From positions 1 through 64,000 of the forward strand of contig JAPHSY010000039.1 in the NCBI GenBank assembly GCA_026196495.1: 64,000 bases of DNA, in the 5' to 3' direction. This document shows positions 18,971 to 27,259 of this stretch, piece after piece (position 1 is the first letter of the stretch; every line of letters starts with the position of its first letter). This DNA comes from Magnetovibrio sp. Lineage in GTDB: Bacteria; Pseudomonadota; Alphaproteobacteria; Rhodospirillales; Magnetovibrionaceae. A program made the translations under genes and the position numbers. The notes under the pieces were generated by a model. The model was not told where the DNA came from. It saw only the letters and a list, made by a program, of their open reading frames with translations, and did not search any database.

Positions 18971-20221
18971 TTAGGGATTTGCCATCGGGAGCTGAATGCT
19001 AAACGTTGCACCTTCGGAAACTGTACTTGTCACATTCATACGTCCACGATGGCGATTGATAATGTGTTTTACAATTGCGAGTCCCAGTCCCGTTCCACCC
19101 ATAGAACGCGAACGGCTCTTATCGATACGGTAAAAGCGCTCCGTCAGACGAGAGATATGCTCAGGGGCAATCCCTTCACCCTCATTGTGAACCGATACTT
19201 CAATTCCAGCCTCACCCGTGTCTTGAAGAGTATTCAAAAGTTTGACCTGTATGGTCACCGCCGTTTTTTCAGCACCATACTTAACTGCATTGTCCACCAG
19301 ATTTTGGAACACTTCACGCAACTGATCCTCATCGCCTGGAACTTGGATATGATTGTCTGGAACAGATACCTCTAAAGACATCTCTTTTTTCTGGGCCCGG
19401 ATTTGCACCGAAACCACCACAGCTTCAATCACTTTGGATATATCAACTAAATCGGTTGGGCGAATGTGTTCATTCACCTCGATCTTGGACAAAGACAGTA
19501 AGTCATCAATCAACCGAGCCATGCGAGACGCCTCACCATTCATAATGGTGAGAAAACGCTCTTGAGCTTCTGGATCATTTTGTGCCGTGGTTTGTAGCGT
19601 TTCGATGAAGCCGCTCAATGATGACAAAGGGGAACGTAATTCATGACTGGCATTCGATACAAAATCCGCGCGCATGGTTTCTGCGTTCTTCAAAGCCGTG
19701 ACTTCATGCAATGCCACCACAGCACGTACAGATAATGCATACCCCTTGGGTACGGCCATCGCTTGCAACTGATAAAAACGCCGCACGGGAACTTCGAATT
19801 CAACTTCAGCTTCACCACGGGGTTGCAATCCAGAAACCGTATTTTTCAAAATATCTTGTAAATCGGGTTGGCGCATCACCAAACAGATATCGCGGCCATG
19901 AATGCCCGTACCCAGAAGTTCATCTGCGGCCCGGTTCGCAGCCACCACACGACGGTGCTTATCCAAAAGCATCACTGGATCAGGAAGCGCGTCCAAAATA
20001 ACCGAGGCCAAAGTGGTGTCGACTTTGGTGACAGGCTCAGGAAACACACGGGCTTGTTTAAAACCAGCCCACGCCGCACCCGCAGAAATAACACCACAAC
20101 TCAAGATAATTTCCGTCAGGCTAAAACTGTTGTCTGCTGAAAAAGCAGCCAAAGAAGTAAACCCCGGCACCAACGCCATCAGCGGAGCCCAAGAAAATTC
20201 GGATGGAACAAAGCGGCGCAT
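18971..20221 (-). CDS. phoR: Phosphate regulon sensor histidine kinase PhoR
   Basis: A 416-residue membrane kinase. Two short hydrophobic N-terminal helices (about 10-50) are followed by a PAS domain (about 70-170, with L-L-D-K-H-R-R-V-V-A-A-N) and a HisKA domain with the phosphorylated His in S-H-E-L-R-S-P-L-S-S-L-S-G-F. The ATPase domain contains N-L-V-D-N-A-V-K-Y and G-T-G-L-G-L-A-I-V-K-H. Domain order and position upstream of pstS identify it as PhoR. It is separated from pstS by about 160 bp containing the PHO box, so the downstream genes may have their own promoter. Confidence 0.93.
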   Translation of the reverse strand: MRRFVPSEFSWAPLMALVPGFTSLAAFSADNSFSLTEIILSCGVISAGAAWAGFKQARVFPEPVTKVDTTLASVILDALPDPVMLLDKHRRVVAANRAADELLGTGIHGRDICLVMRQPDLQDILKNTVSGLQPRGEAEVEFEVPVRRFYQLQAMAVPKGYALSVRAVVALHEVTALKNAETMRADFVSNASHELRSPLSSLSGFIETLQTTAQNDPEAQERFLTIMNGEASRMARLIDDLLSLSKIEVNEHIRPTDLVDISKVIEAVVVSVQIRAQKKEMSLEVSVPDNHIQVPGDEDQLREVFQNLVDNAVKYGAEKTAVTIQVKLLNTLQDTGEAGIEVSVHNEGEGIAPEHISRLTERFYRIDKSRSRSMGGTGLGLAIVKHIINRHRGRMNVTSTVSEGATFSIQLPMANP

Positions 20222-20478
20222 GCGGGTCTCTCTTCAACCACAAAATCCGTCTCAGCACACCGCGTGGCGTACCTTGCTCATAGGCCATAACACGGCACAC
20301 ACCTTTCCGCCAATGGTTCTTAAGCAAGCCCCGCAGTGAAGGGAAAAATTGCGTCACACAACCAATTACGGATTAATGTGGAACAATTACATCTCATGGT
20401 CTACTGTTGATTTGATGCTGATATTGTGTTTTCAGACCAATAAATAATAACAATACTGTTTTGCAGGGGACAAAACTC

Positions 20479-20805
20479 ATGGGGCACAAAGACCCAGAAC
20501 CATCAACACCATCTTGTTGGCTATGCAACACCAACATGGCTGAAGAAGCCAGTGACCTATTAACAGAGCTGTCCAATCCCGAACGATTGATGATTATCAC
20601 ACTCCTTCACGAAAAGGGGGAGCTTCACGTGAATGAGATTGTTGAGCTTTTGGGTGCGAACCGCCCAAGTTTGTCACGCCACTTAGGGCGCCTACGCGAA
20701 CAGTGCTTGGTCACCACCCGGCGTAAACATAATCGGGTTTATTATACCCTTGATAAAACCAAATCTGATCACTTGATCCGTGTCCTTAGCAGCGTGATGA
20801 GCTAA
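20479..20805 (+). CDS. ArsR-family winged-helix transcriptional regulator
   Basis: A 108-residue protein with an ArsR/SmtB winged helix: L-S-N-P-E-R-L-M-I before the HTH, the recognition helix R-P-S-L-S-R-H-L-G-R-L-R, and the wing Y-Y-T-L. The start is placed at ATG 20479 after GGGGACA; an upstream in-frame TTG at 20461 is less likely. An N-terminal C13-W-L-C16 pair precedes the fold and could bind metal or react with thiols, but the usual ArsR metal site next to the recognition helix is not seen. It lies upstream of a CysH-like gene in the same orientation, across a 287-bp AT-rich gap with no clear terminator. Confidence 0.85.
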   Translation: MGHKDPEPSTPSCWLCNTNMAEEASDLLTELSNPERLMIITLLHEKGELHVNEIVELLGANRPSLSRHLGRLREQCLVTTRRKHNRVYYTLDKTKSDHLIRVLSSVMS

Positions 20806-21092
20806 ACAAACACCCCGCCCGCCCGCTTTTCACACATTGCTAATTTTGGCCTTTCTAAAGCATTTCTACGACTGCTTAGCGGGCACAATTCAACGACTGA
20901 TATTGAAATATTATTACCTTTCTAAGGTGTGTTTTTTCTTTTATATATCAAATCACTAATACCATAATACTACATCTATTGCTGTGCTAAGAAACTTTGC
21001 TTTGTAAGCACTTAGGTTTTTGCTTTAGTATCACGCACAGAGCCCAAAAGGTGTTCTGATCCAGGAATAAGCAAACCAAAAACTGGGGGATC

Positions 21093-21737
21093 ATGTATAT
21101 GATTGAGTGCACATCAGTCGACAGTGAAGGCATTAAACGAGCCTGTGAAGACATGGCTTGTACGGAGCTGTTGGAATTTCTGGTCAAAGAAAGGTTTCCA
21201 GGCAAGATTGCTGTAACAGCATCTTTGCGGGCGCGCTCAATCATCGTACAGCACATGCTATCCGAAATTGATCCCAACATTCCCATCATCTATTGCAATG
21301 CAGGCAAGGTATTCCCCGAAAGCGAAGAGTACAAAGCCGACATGGTGAAACGTTTTGGCTTCACCAATGTGCTGAGCCCTATTGGTCAGAACGAAACCCA
21401 GATTGTTAAAGGCGATTTGGATCATATCGAATGGGTTAAGGCCCAATACGATCGCAAAACCAGTGGCACCCAAGAAGCCATGCACTTGAACAATACGCTG
21501 GCACAGTACGATTGCTGGATCAGCGCGGTGTATCACTATGACCAAGACAAAACCACACGCACCCGGGTGGAGCGTGAAGGTCGCTTGATCCGTGTGAACC
21601 CAATGTTGGATTGGGACGCAGACCGCGTTTCTGAATTTATGGAAGAATTCGATCTCCCTTACCACAAGCTGGCAAAGCCTGTCGTGGATATGGAAGAAAA
21701 ACACGGCGACGGTACGGAGTTTCCGACCTACGCCTAA
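21093..21737 (+). CDS. CysH-like (PAPS/APS reductase family) protein lacking catalytic cysteines
   Basis: A 214-residue protein with the fold signature of PAPS/APS reductases. T-A-S-L-R-A-R-S stands in the PP-loop-like position, N-A-G-K-V-F-P-E-S replaces the usual D-T-G-x-x-F-P-E-T, and R-V-N-P-M-L-D-W-D-A-D-R-V matches the late N-P-L-x-D-W motif. The C-terminal E-C-G-(I/L)-H motif with the catalytic Cys is absent, as are the paired cysteines of the Fe-S type; the only nearby Cys is in Y-D-C-W. It is therefore unlikely to be a standard sulfate-assimilation reductase. The ATG follows GGGGGA. A strong terminator lies downstream. Confidence 0.75.
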   Translation: MYMIECTSVDSEGIKRACEDMACTELLEFLVKERFPGKIAVTASLRARSIIVQHMLSEIDPNIPIIYCNAGKVFPESEEYKADMVKRFGFTNVLSPIGQNETQIVKGDLDHIEWVKAQYDRKTSGTQEAMHLNNTLAQYDCWISAVYHYDQDKTTRTRVEREGRLIRVNPMLDWDADRVSEFMEEFDLPYHKLAKPVVDMEEKHGDGTEFPTYA

Positions 21738-21761
21738 GATGCATGACCACGCGACCAAACA

Positions 21762-21797
21762 AAAACGCCCGCTCATATAATTGAGCGGGCGTTTTTT
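21762..21797. terminator. Bidirectional terminator between the CysH-like and phosphoesterase genes
   Basis: A perfect inverted repeat ACGCCCGCTCA / TGAGCGGGCGT around a TATAAT loop is flanked by A-runs and a run of seven T residues. It can serve both the CysH-like gene and the convergent phosphoesterase gene. Confidence 0.9.
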
Positions 21798-21812
21798 TGT
21801 ATCCTCAAACCG

Positions 21813-22586
21813 TTAGACTTTGGCGTTGTGCAACGATGTTTCAAACCGCCCGGCATCTGCATTCCAACGATGCAACTGATAAAGCGGCGCAAACTTCATG
21901 TTGTCTTCGAAGTCACCTAGGCGATTGTCAGGTGTTAGGGACGGCACGCACGAGGCAAAGCAGGTATCCAACTCAACGCCGAATTCACGGTGCATGTGAC
22001 CACAAAACAAGTGCACAATCTGTTTGTTCTCAGACACCAGTTTCAAAAAGGCATCAGCCAGAACCGGATCGTCAAACTGGAACGGGTATTTTGAAGTCGT
22101 CACCTCAAACGGCGGGTGGTGCATGAACAAAGCCGTCGGTTTATCCGGTTGTTGCTTGAGCAGTTTTTCCAACGCACCCAAGCGCACGGAACAGGTTGTG
22201 CCAATGTTGAGTTCACGATGCTGGGTATCCATGGCGATTAAGCGCACGGGATAATCATCAATGCTGTAGATAAGGAACCCATCGACCAGTTCTGCCCCAC
22301 CAAGTGTGCCCAAACCTGTGACCAAGTTTTCTCTCTTATCACGGTTACCGACTGAGAAATAAACAGGCACGCCAATATCATCAAACACGGAACGAACAGT
22401 TTCATAAAGCTCCGGCGCGCCGCCCTGGACCACATCACCGTTGTGCAAAATCACATCCGGTTTTTTATCCAGACCTTTGATGTGAGAGACGAATGCTTTC
22501 ATCATCTCGATGCGATCTGGACCATCCGGCATATTTTTATCCATGTCGCCACCAATGTGCGTGTCCGATATTTGAGCAATCAGCAT
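21813..22586 (-). CDS. Calcineurin-like metallophosphoesterase (CpdA-like)
   Basis: A 257-residue enzyme with the metallophosphoesterase motifs D-T-H (S-D-T-H-I-G-G), G-D-V-V near residue 52, G-N-R-D, H-H-P-P and G-H-M-H. This set matches the cyclic-nucleotide phosphodiesterase CpdA group, which hydrolyses 3',5'-cAMP in E. coli; the substrate here is not proven. The start at ATG 22586 is preferred over the adjacent TTG. It is convergent with the CysH-like gene and divergent from the MazG-like gene. Confidence 0.85.
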   Translation of the reverse strand: MLIAQISDTHIGGDMDKNMPDGPDRIEMMKAFVSHIKGLDKKPDVILHNGDVVQGGAPELYETVRSVFDDIGVPVYFSVGNRDKRENLVTGLGTLGGAELVDGFLIYSIDDYPVRLIAMDTQHRELNIGTTCSVRLGALEKLLKQQPDKPTALFMHHPPFEVTTSKYPFQFDDPVLADAFLKLVSENKQIVHLFCGHMHREFGVELDTCFASCVPSLTPDNRLGDFEDNMKFAPLYQLHRWNADAGRFETSLHNAKV

Positions 22587-22735
22587 CAATTTCTTCCGTC
22601 TATCTCTGTTTTGGCCCGACTACAGCACTCAGCCGAACAATAAGCGTTCGCTAATATACACATTTTGTATTTTTAGGGACAGAAAATGCGCTATTTTTGA
22701 ATCACATTTATGCGGCTTCCTGAGAAAGAGACCCT

Positions 22736-23092
22736 ATGAGCGATTCCATTCTCGAACTAACGGCACGCCTAACCAAGTTTCGCGATGACCGTGACTGGCG
22801 ACAATTTCACAGCCTGAAAGATTTGATCCAATCCGTCAGCATTGAATCCGGCGAACTGCTGGAACTCACCCAGTGGAAAGACACCCAGGCCGTAGAGGAT
22901 GCCACTTTGGACCCCGATTTCCGCACCCGTTTGAGCGAAGAAGTTGCCGACGTGTTTATCTATCTACTGCTGATTTCTGAGCGCGCAGGCATCGACATCA
23001 TTGAAGAAGCACACCGAAAAATCGACAAAAACGACGCCAAATACCCGGTCGACAAAGCCAAGGGCAACGCCAAAAAATATACCGAACTGTAG
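22736..23092 (+). CDS. MazG-like nucleotide pyrophosphohydrolase
   Basis: A 118-residue all-alpha NTP pyrophosphatase of the MazG/RS21-C6 type. The metal-binding E-S-G-E-L-L-E (residues 37-43) and the E-E-V-A-D-V motif downstream give the E-x-x-E plus E-x-x-D set of the family. The C-terminal K-Y-P-V-D-K-A-K-G-N-A-K-K-Y-T-E-L is typical of the dCTPase-like subgroup. It probably removes non-canonical nucleotides. It precedes the aldolase gene by 77 bp in the same direction. Confidence 0.88.
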   Translation: MSDSILELTARLTKFRDDRDWRQFHSLKDLIQSVSIESGELLELTQWKDTQAVEDATLDPDFRTRLSEEVADVFIYLLLISERAGIDIIEEAHRKIDKNDAKYPVDKAKGNAKKYTEL

Positions 23093-23169
23093 GGGCTGGA
23101 TTTTTCCCAATTTCGAATTATCTCAAGTTTTGCTGCGGACCTCCCAAGAAGCAGCAAAGGACTTTGCAC

Positions 23170-24339
23170 ATGCCCATCGTCAATATGAAGGACATGCTCA
23201 ATCATGCTTACACGCATGGTTATGCCGTTGGGGCGTTTGACGTTGTTAGCTTGGATTTCATCACGGGTGTAATGGACGCCGCCGAACGTACGAAGGCCCC
23301 GGTCATTCTTTCCCTGGCCGAATCCCACTTTGATTATTTCGATTTCGAACTTTTGATGGCCGCAGTTGAAAAAGCCGCCAAGCGTGCCTCTGTGCCCGTC
23401 GCCATCCATCTGGATCATGGGGCCAGCCTGGAAACCGCCATCACCTCCATTCGTTTCGGATGCAATGGGGTGATGGTCGATGCATCCCACCATCCATTGG
23501 AACAAAACATCGCACGGACCCGTGCCGTTCGGAATATGGCCCAAGGTTGCGGGATTCCTGTCGAAGGTGAGCTCGGCTATGTCCCCGGTGTCGAAGGTGA
23601 AGACGCCGAGCGTCACCCAGGTGAAATCAGCTATACATCCGTCGAAGAAGCCAAAACCTTTGTGGAACGTACCGAGGTTGATTTTCTGGCCGTATCCATC
23701 GGCACCGTGCACGGGCGCATGAAGGGCACGCCAAAGCTCGATATTGATCGGCTCAAAGACATCAACGCAGCCCTCAGCATTCCCTTGGTTCTTCACGGCG
23801 GCACCGGATTGGCGGATGCCCAATACGCCAGCCTGATCGAAAACGGCATCGCCAAGATCAACTACTACACCGCCTTGGCTGATACGGCGGGGGACTGCAT
23901 CGACAACAATGTCAAAGCCCAAACACGCGGTTACACCGGACAGGTCAAGGGCGTCGCAAATGCCATCGCCCAAGAAGCGGAGCGCTGCATCAAGCTTTGG
24001 GGCAGTGCGGGACGTGCGGACGCGGTCTTGGAAAAATCCACCCCTTGGAATCCGGTCGAACACCTAATCATCTACAACACCACAAATGCCGATCCCGCCG
24101 ATGATGTTGGCATGATCACCGAAGGTGAGCGTGTGCTGTCTCAAATCCCCGGTGTGCGACGCATCTATACGGGCACGGCAGTACAAGAAAACGCGGGTTA
24201 CAAGTACACGTGGCTGGTTCAGTTCTGTCATAAGGCCGTGATCGATAGCTACCGTGAACACCCCGACCATGTCGCCTTTGCCGATACACACTTTCGCCCC
24301 ATTGCGGGGGACCGGGTCAGTATCGATTATCAAACCTAG
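23170..24339 (+). CDS. Class II fructose-bisphosphate aldolase fused to a C-terminal Dabb domain
   Basis: A 389-residue two-domain protein. Residues 1-290 are a class II aldolase barrel with zinc and substrate motifs H-L-D-H-G, G-E-L-G-Y-V-P-G, G-T-V-H-G and L-H-G-G-T-G. Residues about 296-389 match the Dabb (stress-responsive A+B barrel) family, visible as Y-R-E-H-P-D-H-V and a D-R-V-S-I-D-Y end. Such domains usually form dimers. The start at ATG 23170 follows AAAGGA; a TTG at 23164 is also in frame. Aldolase activity in glycolysis, gluconeogenesis or the Calvin cycle is inferred. The next gene, sat, converges on it across a shared terminator. Confidence 0.88.
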   Translation: MPIVNMKDMLNHAYTHGYAVGAFDVVSLDFITGVMDAAERTKAPVILSLAESHFDYFDFELLMAAVEKAAKRASVPVAIHLDHGASLETAITSIRFGCNGVMVDASHHPLEQNIARTRAVRNMAQGCGIPVEGELGYVPGVEGEDAERHPGEISYTSVEEAKTFVERTEVDFLAVSIGTVHGRMKGTPKLDIDRLKDINAALSIPLVLHGGTGLADAQYASLIENGIAKINYYTALADTAGDCIDNNVKAQTRGYTGQVKGVANAIAQEAERCIKLWGSAGRADAVLEKSTPWNPVEHLIIYNTTNADPADDVGMITEGERVLSQIPGVRRIYTGTAVQENAGYKYTWLVQFCHKAVIDSYREHPDHVAFADTHFRPIAGDRVSIDYQT

Positions 24340-24360
24340 CCAAAAATCTGGATACAAAAA

Positions 24361-24386
24361 AAGGGAGAGGCATAAGCCTCTCCCTT
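24361..24386. terminator. Bidirectional terminator between the aldolase and sat
   Basis: A perfect stem AAGGGAGAGGC / GCCTCTCCCTT with an ATAA loop is preceded by seven A residues, which read as T on the minus strand. It lies between two convergent genes. Confidence 0.88.
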
Positions 24387-24410
24387 CTCATTTTGTCAGC
24401 ACTGATGCGC

Positions 24411-25586
24411 TTACAGGTTCTTATAGTATTCCTGCAAAACCGCAACCACTTCTGGGCGGGAGAATTCAGGCGGAATATCTTCACCCGCGCTGAGCATCTC
24501 ACGCTGCTTGGTGCCGGAAATGGACACATGGTGTTCTTTGTCGTGCGGGCAGGTTTTGGCGGTCGCCATGCCCATGCACTTTTTGCAATAGAACGTGATG
24601 TCAATTTTCAGCGGTTGCGTTTCCAACGCACCGTCCCACAGCTTATCAAAGATGTGCTGTGCATCGAACGGACCGTAGTAATCACCAACACCGGCGTGGT
24701 CACGACCAACGATCAGGTGAGAGCAGCCATAGTTTTGACGAATCAAAGCGTGGAACAAAGCTTCACGCGGACCGGCGTAACGCATTTCGATCGGGTAACC
24801 CGCTTGGATCACGGTACCCTTCACGAAGTAGTTATCGATCATCGCTTGGATCGCTTTGGTGCGGGTTTCGGCAGGGATATCACCCGGCTTCAATGCGCCC
24901 AACACTTGGTGAATGTAAACACCGTCGCAGATTTCAACAGCGATCTTTGCGAGGTACTCGTGAGAGCGGTGCATCGGGTTACGCGTTTGGAACGCAGCAA
25001 CTTCGGACCAACCTTTATCAGCAAACTCGGCACGTGCATCAGCAGGACGTTGGTAGAGATCGCCGAACAAGCCCGGGAATTCACCTTCGTCGATCACGTT
25101 AACCGGACCGGCCAAACCAACATCACGCTGTTCGTTGACTTTTTGAACACCTGGGTGCTCGGGATCGGTGGTGGTGTAAACGTGTTGTGCTTCGAACGCT
25201 TTGTCTTCGGCGGACAGCGCGAACTTTTCGTTCACCGTCATGATCGCCATGACCAAGCCGTCTTCGTTCACCAAAGCCACTTCTTCACCGTCGCCGATGC
25301 TGTCAGCCAAAGCTTGATCAGCGGTGAGCGTTACGGGAATGGGCCAGAACAAGCCGCTGGCCAATTTCATATCTTTGCACACACCTTCCCAGTCGGCGCG
25401 GTTCATGAAACCGTCCAACGGAGTGTACGCACCCATGGACAACATCAGAACGTCTGACATTTCTTTGGAATTCATCGGAACCTGTTTGAGGTTCGCAGCG
25501 CGTGCGATTTCAGCGGCGCGTTCGGTTTCCGGAGCCAGAAGCGGCTTCAGACCTTGACCGCCATGCGGTTCAACCAATTGAGACAT
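24411..25586 (-). CDS. sat: ATP sulfurylase, zinc-binding dissimilatory type
   Basis: Sulfate adenylyltransferase of 391 residues, interconverting ATP + sulfate and APS + pyrophosphate. The active-site motifs [12 protein letters not shown] and [13 protein letters not shown] are present. Near the C-terminus C334, C337, C346 and nearby histidines form the zinc-binding knot of the homo-oligomeric Sat found in sulfur oxidisers and sulfate reducers. There is no APS-kinase domain. The ATG follows AAGGAAT. In sulfur oxidisers this enzyme makes ATP from APS produced by AprAB; no apr or dsr genes are in this window. Confidence 0.93.
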   Translation of the reverse strand: MSQLVEPHGGQGLKPLLAPETERAAEIARAANLKQVPMNSKEMSDVLMLSMGAYTPLDGFMNRADWEGVCKDMKLASGLFWPIPVTLTADQALADSIGDGEEVALVNEDGLVMAIMTVNEKFALSAEDKAFEAQHVYTTTDPEHPGVQKVNEQRDVGLAGPVNVIDEGEFPGLFGDLYQRPADARAEFADKGWSEVAAFQTRNPMHRSHEYLAKIAVEICDGVYIHQVLGALKPGDIPAETRTKAIQAMIDNYFVKGTVIQAGYPIEMRYAGPREALFHALIRQNYGCSHLIVGRDHAGVGDYYGPFDAQHIFDKLWDGALETQPLKIDITFYCKKCMGMATAKTCPHDKEHHVSISGTKQREMLSAGEDIPPEFSRPEVVAVLQEYYKNL

Positions 25587-25732
25587 TTTTATTCCTTCTT
25601 ACTCACCTGACGGCCGAGAATCCCCCCGGCCAAATGTGTGTCACGCGCTTTTTACCTTTTTACGCAAACTTTGTGAAGAATTATTTTAATATACACAAAG
25701 TTGCAGTATTTAAGCGCCTCCCTATGAAGTCA

Positions 25733-25747
25733 CGGTGCCGGGCACCG
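25733..25747. repeat. Intergenic palindrome in an AT-rich gap
   Basis: CGGTGCC-G-GGCACCG is a perfect 15-bp palindrome in the 436-bp gap between sat and the next gene. A second partial inverted repeat, GTGCC-ATGGCAC-like, lies near 25803-25818. No gene is convincing in this gap. A 110-residue minus-strand frame spans it but has no ribosome site, no family resemblance and an overlap with a neighbouring gene. The region may be a repeat-element remnant. Confidence 0.5.
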
Positions 25748-26022
25748 CCAAAAACAGCAATGATTTGCGAGGGTTAAGATTTTTGATATGCCGATGGAAT
25801 ACCGTGCCCATGGCACGTCCCATCCCCCTCTTTAGACTGGTTATAAGCCACAAAATTGCGTCTGCCTTAGTTTTAGCAAAACAAGTGGGATATCCGCCAT
25901 CGAAAATTATAAAAATCGCATATATGGAGTTGCTGATATGAGGTGGGGCGCCCAGGCGCATCTTGAAAAAACGACAAAACAACGAATTGCGGAGCATCTG
26001 GAGTCTGAGTTTTTGTTTAATA

Positions 26023-26778
26023 TCAAAATGGAATTTCATCATCCAGATCACCACCAGGCTTTATGTTCTTTACCGGGTTTTGATTATCTTTACGTGGTGG
26101 AAGCAATACTGCAGGTGGCTCAACAAGCGGAAGTTTTCGATTCTCATCATCAAGTTCCTTTGCCTCGCCTACAACTTGCATCACATTCGTTGTTAATTTT
26201 TTTACCACATCATAAGAAGCCCACATGCTCCCTGGTACTGCTAAAATAGTAAATGCTATTTTCGTTACGTCCATGTAGCTTAAGCGATTTTTCTCAAGTG
26301 CAATTTCAAAGTCTATTAGTTTTTTATGTAGAGAAGCGCGCTTTGAATCAGGAAATTCTGCTTTATCAATTGCTGCTTTCAACTCGTTAACATAGACGCG
26401 GATTTTATCCTTTAGATTGGGAGGCACCTCGACTGAATCCCGTTTACCTCTTAGGCTGTTATTCACAAGAAGTTGGGTAATATAGTGGTCTAGGTCTGCT
26501 TTGAATTGCCTATGTTCTGCATAGTTATAACGTTCATATTGAGGTACCTCTGCACTAGCAAAGGGCTCAATTTTGTAAGACTTTGCTAACGCAGTAACCA
26601 CGTTCATAAAATTGTATTGTGCTTCTTCGATCAAATAAGATTCTTCGCGTTCGTCCAATGTTTTTATGTAATCTGTTAAGCGTGTCTGCGCGGCATTAGC
26701 CAATTGCATAAATGCGATGGACGCATCTTCAGGTGCATCGTCCAGCTCATCCTGTGTAATAAGATCTAAAATATTCAT
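26023..26778 (-). CDS. Unknown protein with an SSB-like acidic C-terminal tail
   Basis: A 251-residue protein not recognised. Most of it is predicted helical and charged. A short hydrophobic segment near residues 172-190 (A-F-T-I-L-A-V-P-G-S-M-W-A) could be a membrane or buried helix. The C-terminal ~45 residues are proline-rich and disordered, ending G-G-D-L-D-D-E-I-P-F. This closely resembles the D-D-D-I-P-F tail by which single-stranded DNA-binding protein recruits its partners. The gene is AT-rich compared with its neighbours and stands alone in an island with a pseudogene, which suggests transfer. Its expression is unknown. Confidence 0.7.
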   Translation of the reverse strand: MNILDLITQDELDDAPEDASIAFMQLANAAQTRLTDYIKTLDEREESYLIEEAQYNFMNVVTALAKSYKIEPFASAEVPQYERYNYAEHRQFKADLDHYITQLLVNNSLRGKRDSVEVPPNLKDKIRVYVNELKAAIDKAEFPDSKRASLHKKLIDFEIALEKNRLSYMDVTKIAFTILAVPGSMWASYDVVKKLTTNVMQVVGEAKELDDENRKLPLVEPPAVLLPPRKDNQNPVKNIKPGGDLDDEIPF

Positions 26779-26944
26779 TGTATGAAGCTATCTCTGAGAA
26801 AATGCACAAACACACTCTCCTAAAGCGAGAGATATGATCAAAAACTATAGCTTTTATTGAATTAAGGATAAACAGTCGTTTTAACCTCAGACATTTAACA
26901 GAGTGAATGCAACAAACACCCTCACCGCCCCAAAACCCCAGGCC

Positions 26945-27125
26945 GACTCCCATTCCCCTTCTTAATGTTCCCGGGAATGTCCTCCAACCACATGGTGCGC
27001 ACTGTTAAGGTATAGCGCTCCGCCCACAACAGCTCAGATTTCAGGACTCGTTGATGTGATGTAGCCTCCCTCACAGCCCAAGGGACATAGCTGCTGAGTT
27101 AGCCCCTTCAAACTTCTGTCTTAAG
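26945..27125 (-). pseudogene. Degenerate YHS-domain protein remnant
   Basis: Read on the minus strand, this stretch aligns without large gaps to the C-terminal half of the YHS protein at 28900-29361. Recognisable pieces are G-Y-I-T-S-T-S-P-E, V-V-G-G-A-L-Y-L-N and V-R-T-M-W-L-E-D-I-P-G-N-I-K-K-G-N, matching G-Y-T-A-S-T-D-P-E, I-V-G-D-K-L-Y-L-N and V-R-A-M-W-L-G-D-V-P-G-N-I-A-K-G-N. At least two frameshifts and several in-frame stops (for example Trp to TGA and Gln to TAA) break it. The rest of the 481-bp gap (26779-27259) shows no gene. Confidence 0.8.
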
Positions 27126-27259
27126 GCGTGCGAACGCTTGTAAATTCAGCCTCTTCTGTATAGATAACGTTTATGTATTATTTTTATGGGGATGGTCATT
27201 TTATGAACGCGGCCCCATGATACACTGACGTCAGTACACCCTGGGGCGAGGGCCACATA

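Noticed and set aside
22960-24063. 367-codon minus-strand open frame opposite the aldolase
   Set aside because: It overlaps two confident plus-strand genes, and its protein is compositionally a reverse-complement shadow.
24393-25457. 354-codon plus-strand open frame opposite sat
   Set aside because: It is antisense to a well-supported gene, lacks a ribosome site and its product resembles nothing. It is a by-product of sat codon usage.
25722-26054. 110-codon minus-strand frame in the AT-rich gap
   Set aside because: It overlaps the end of the unknown gene at 26023, lacks a ribosome site, and includes a palindrome translated as a chance P-G-T-V-T-S end.
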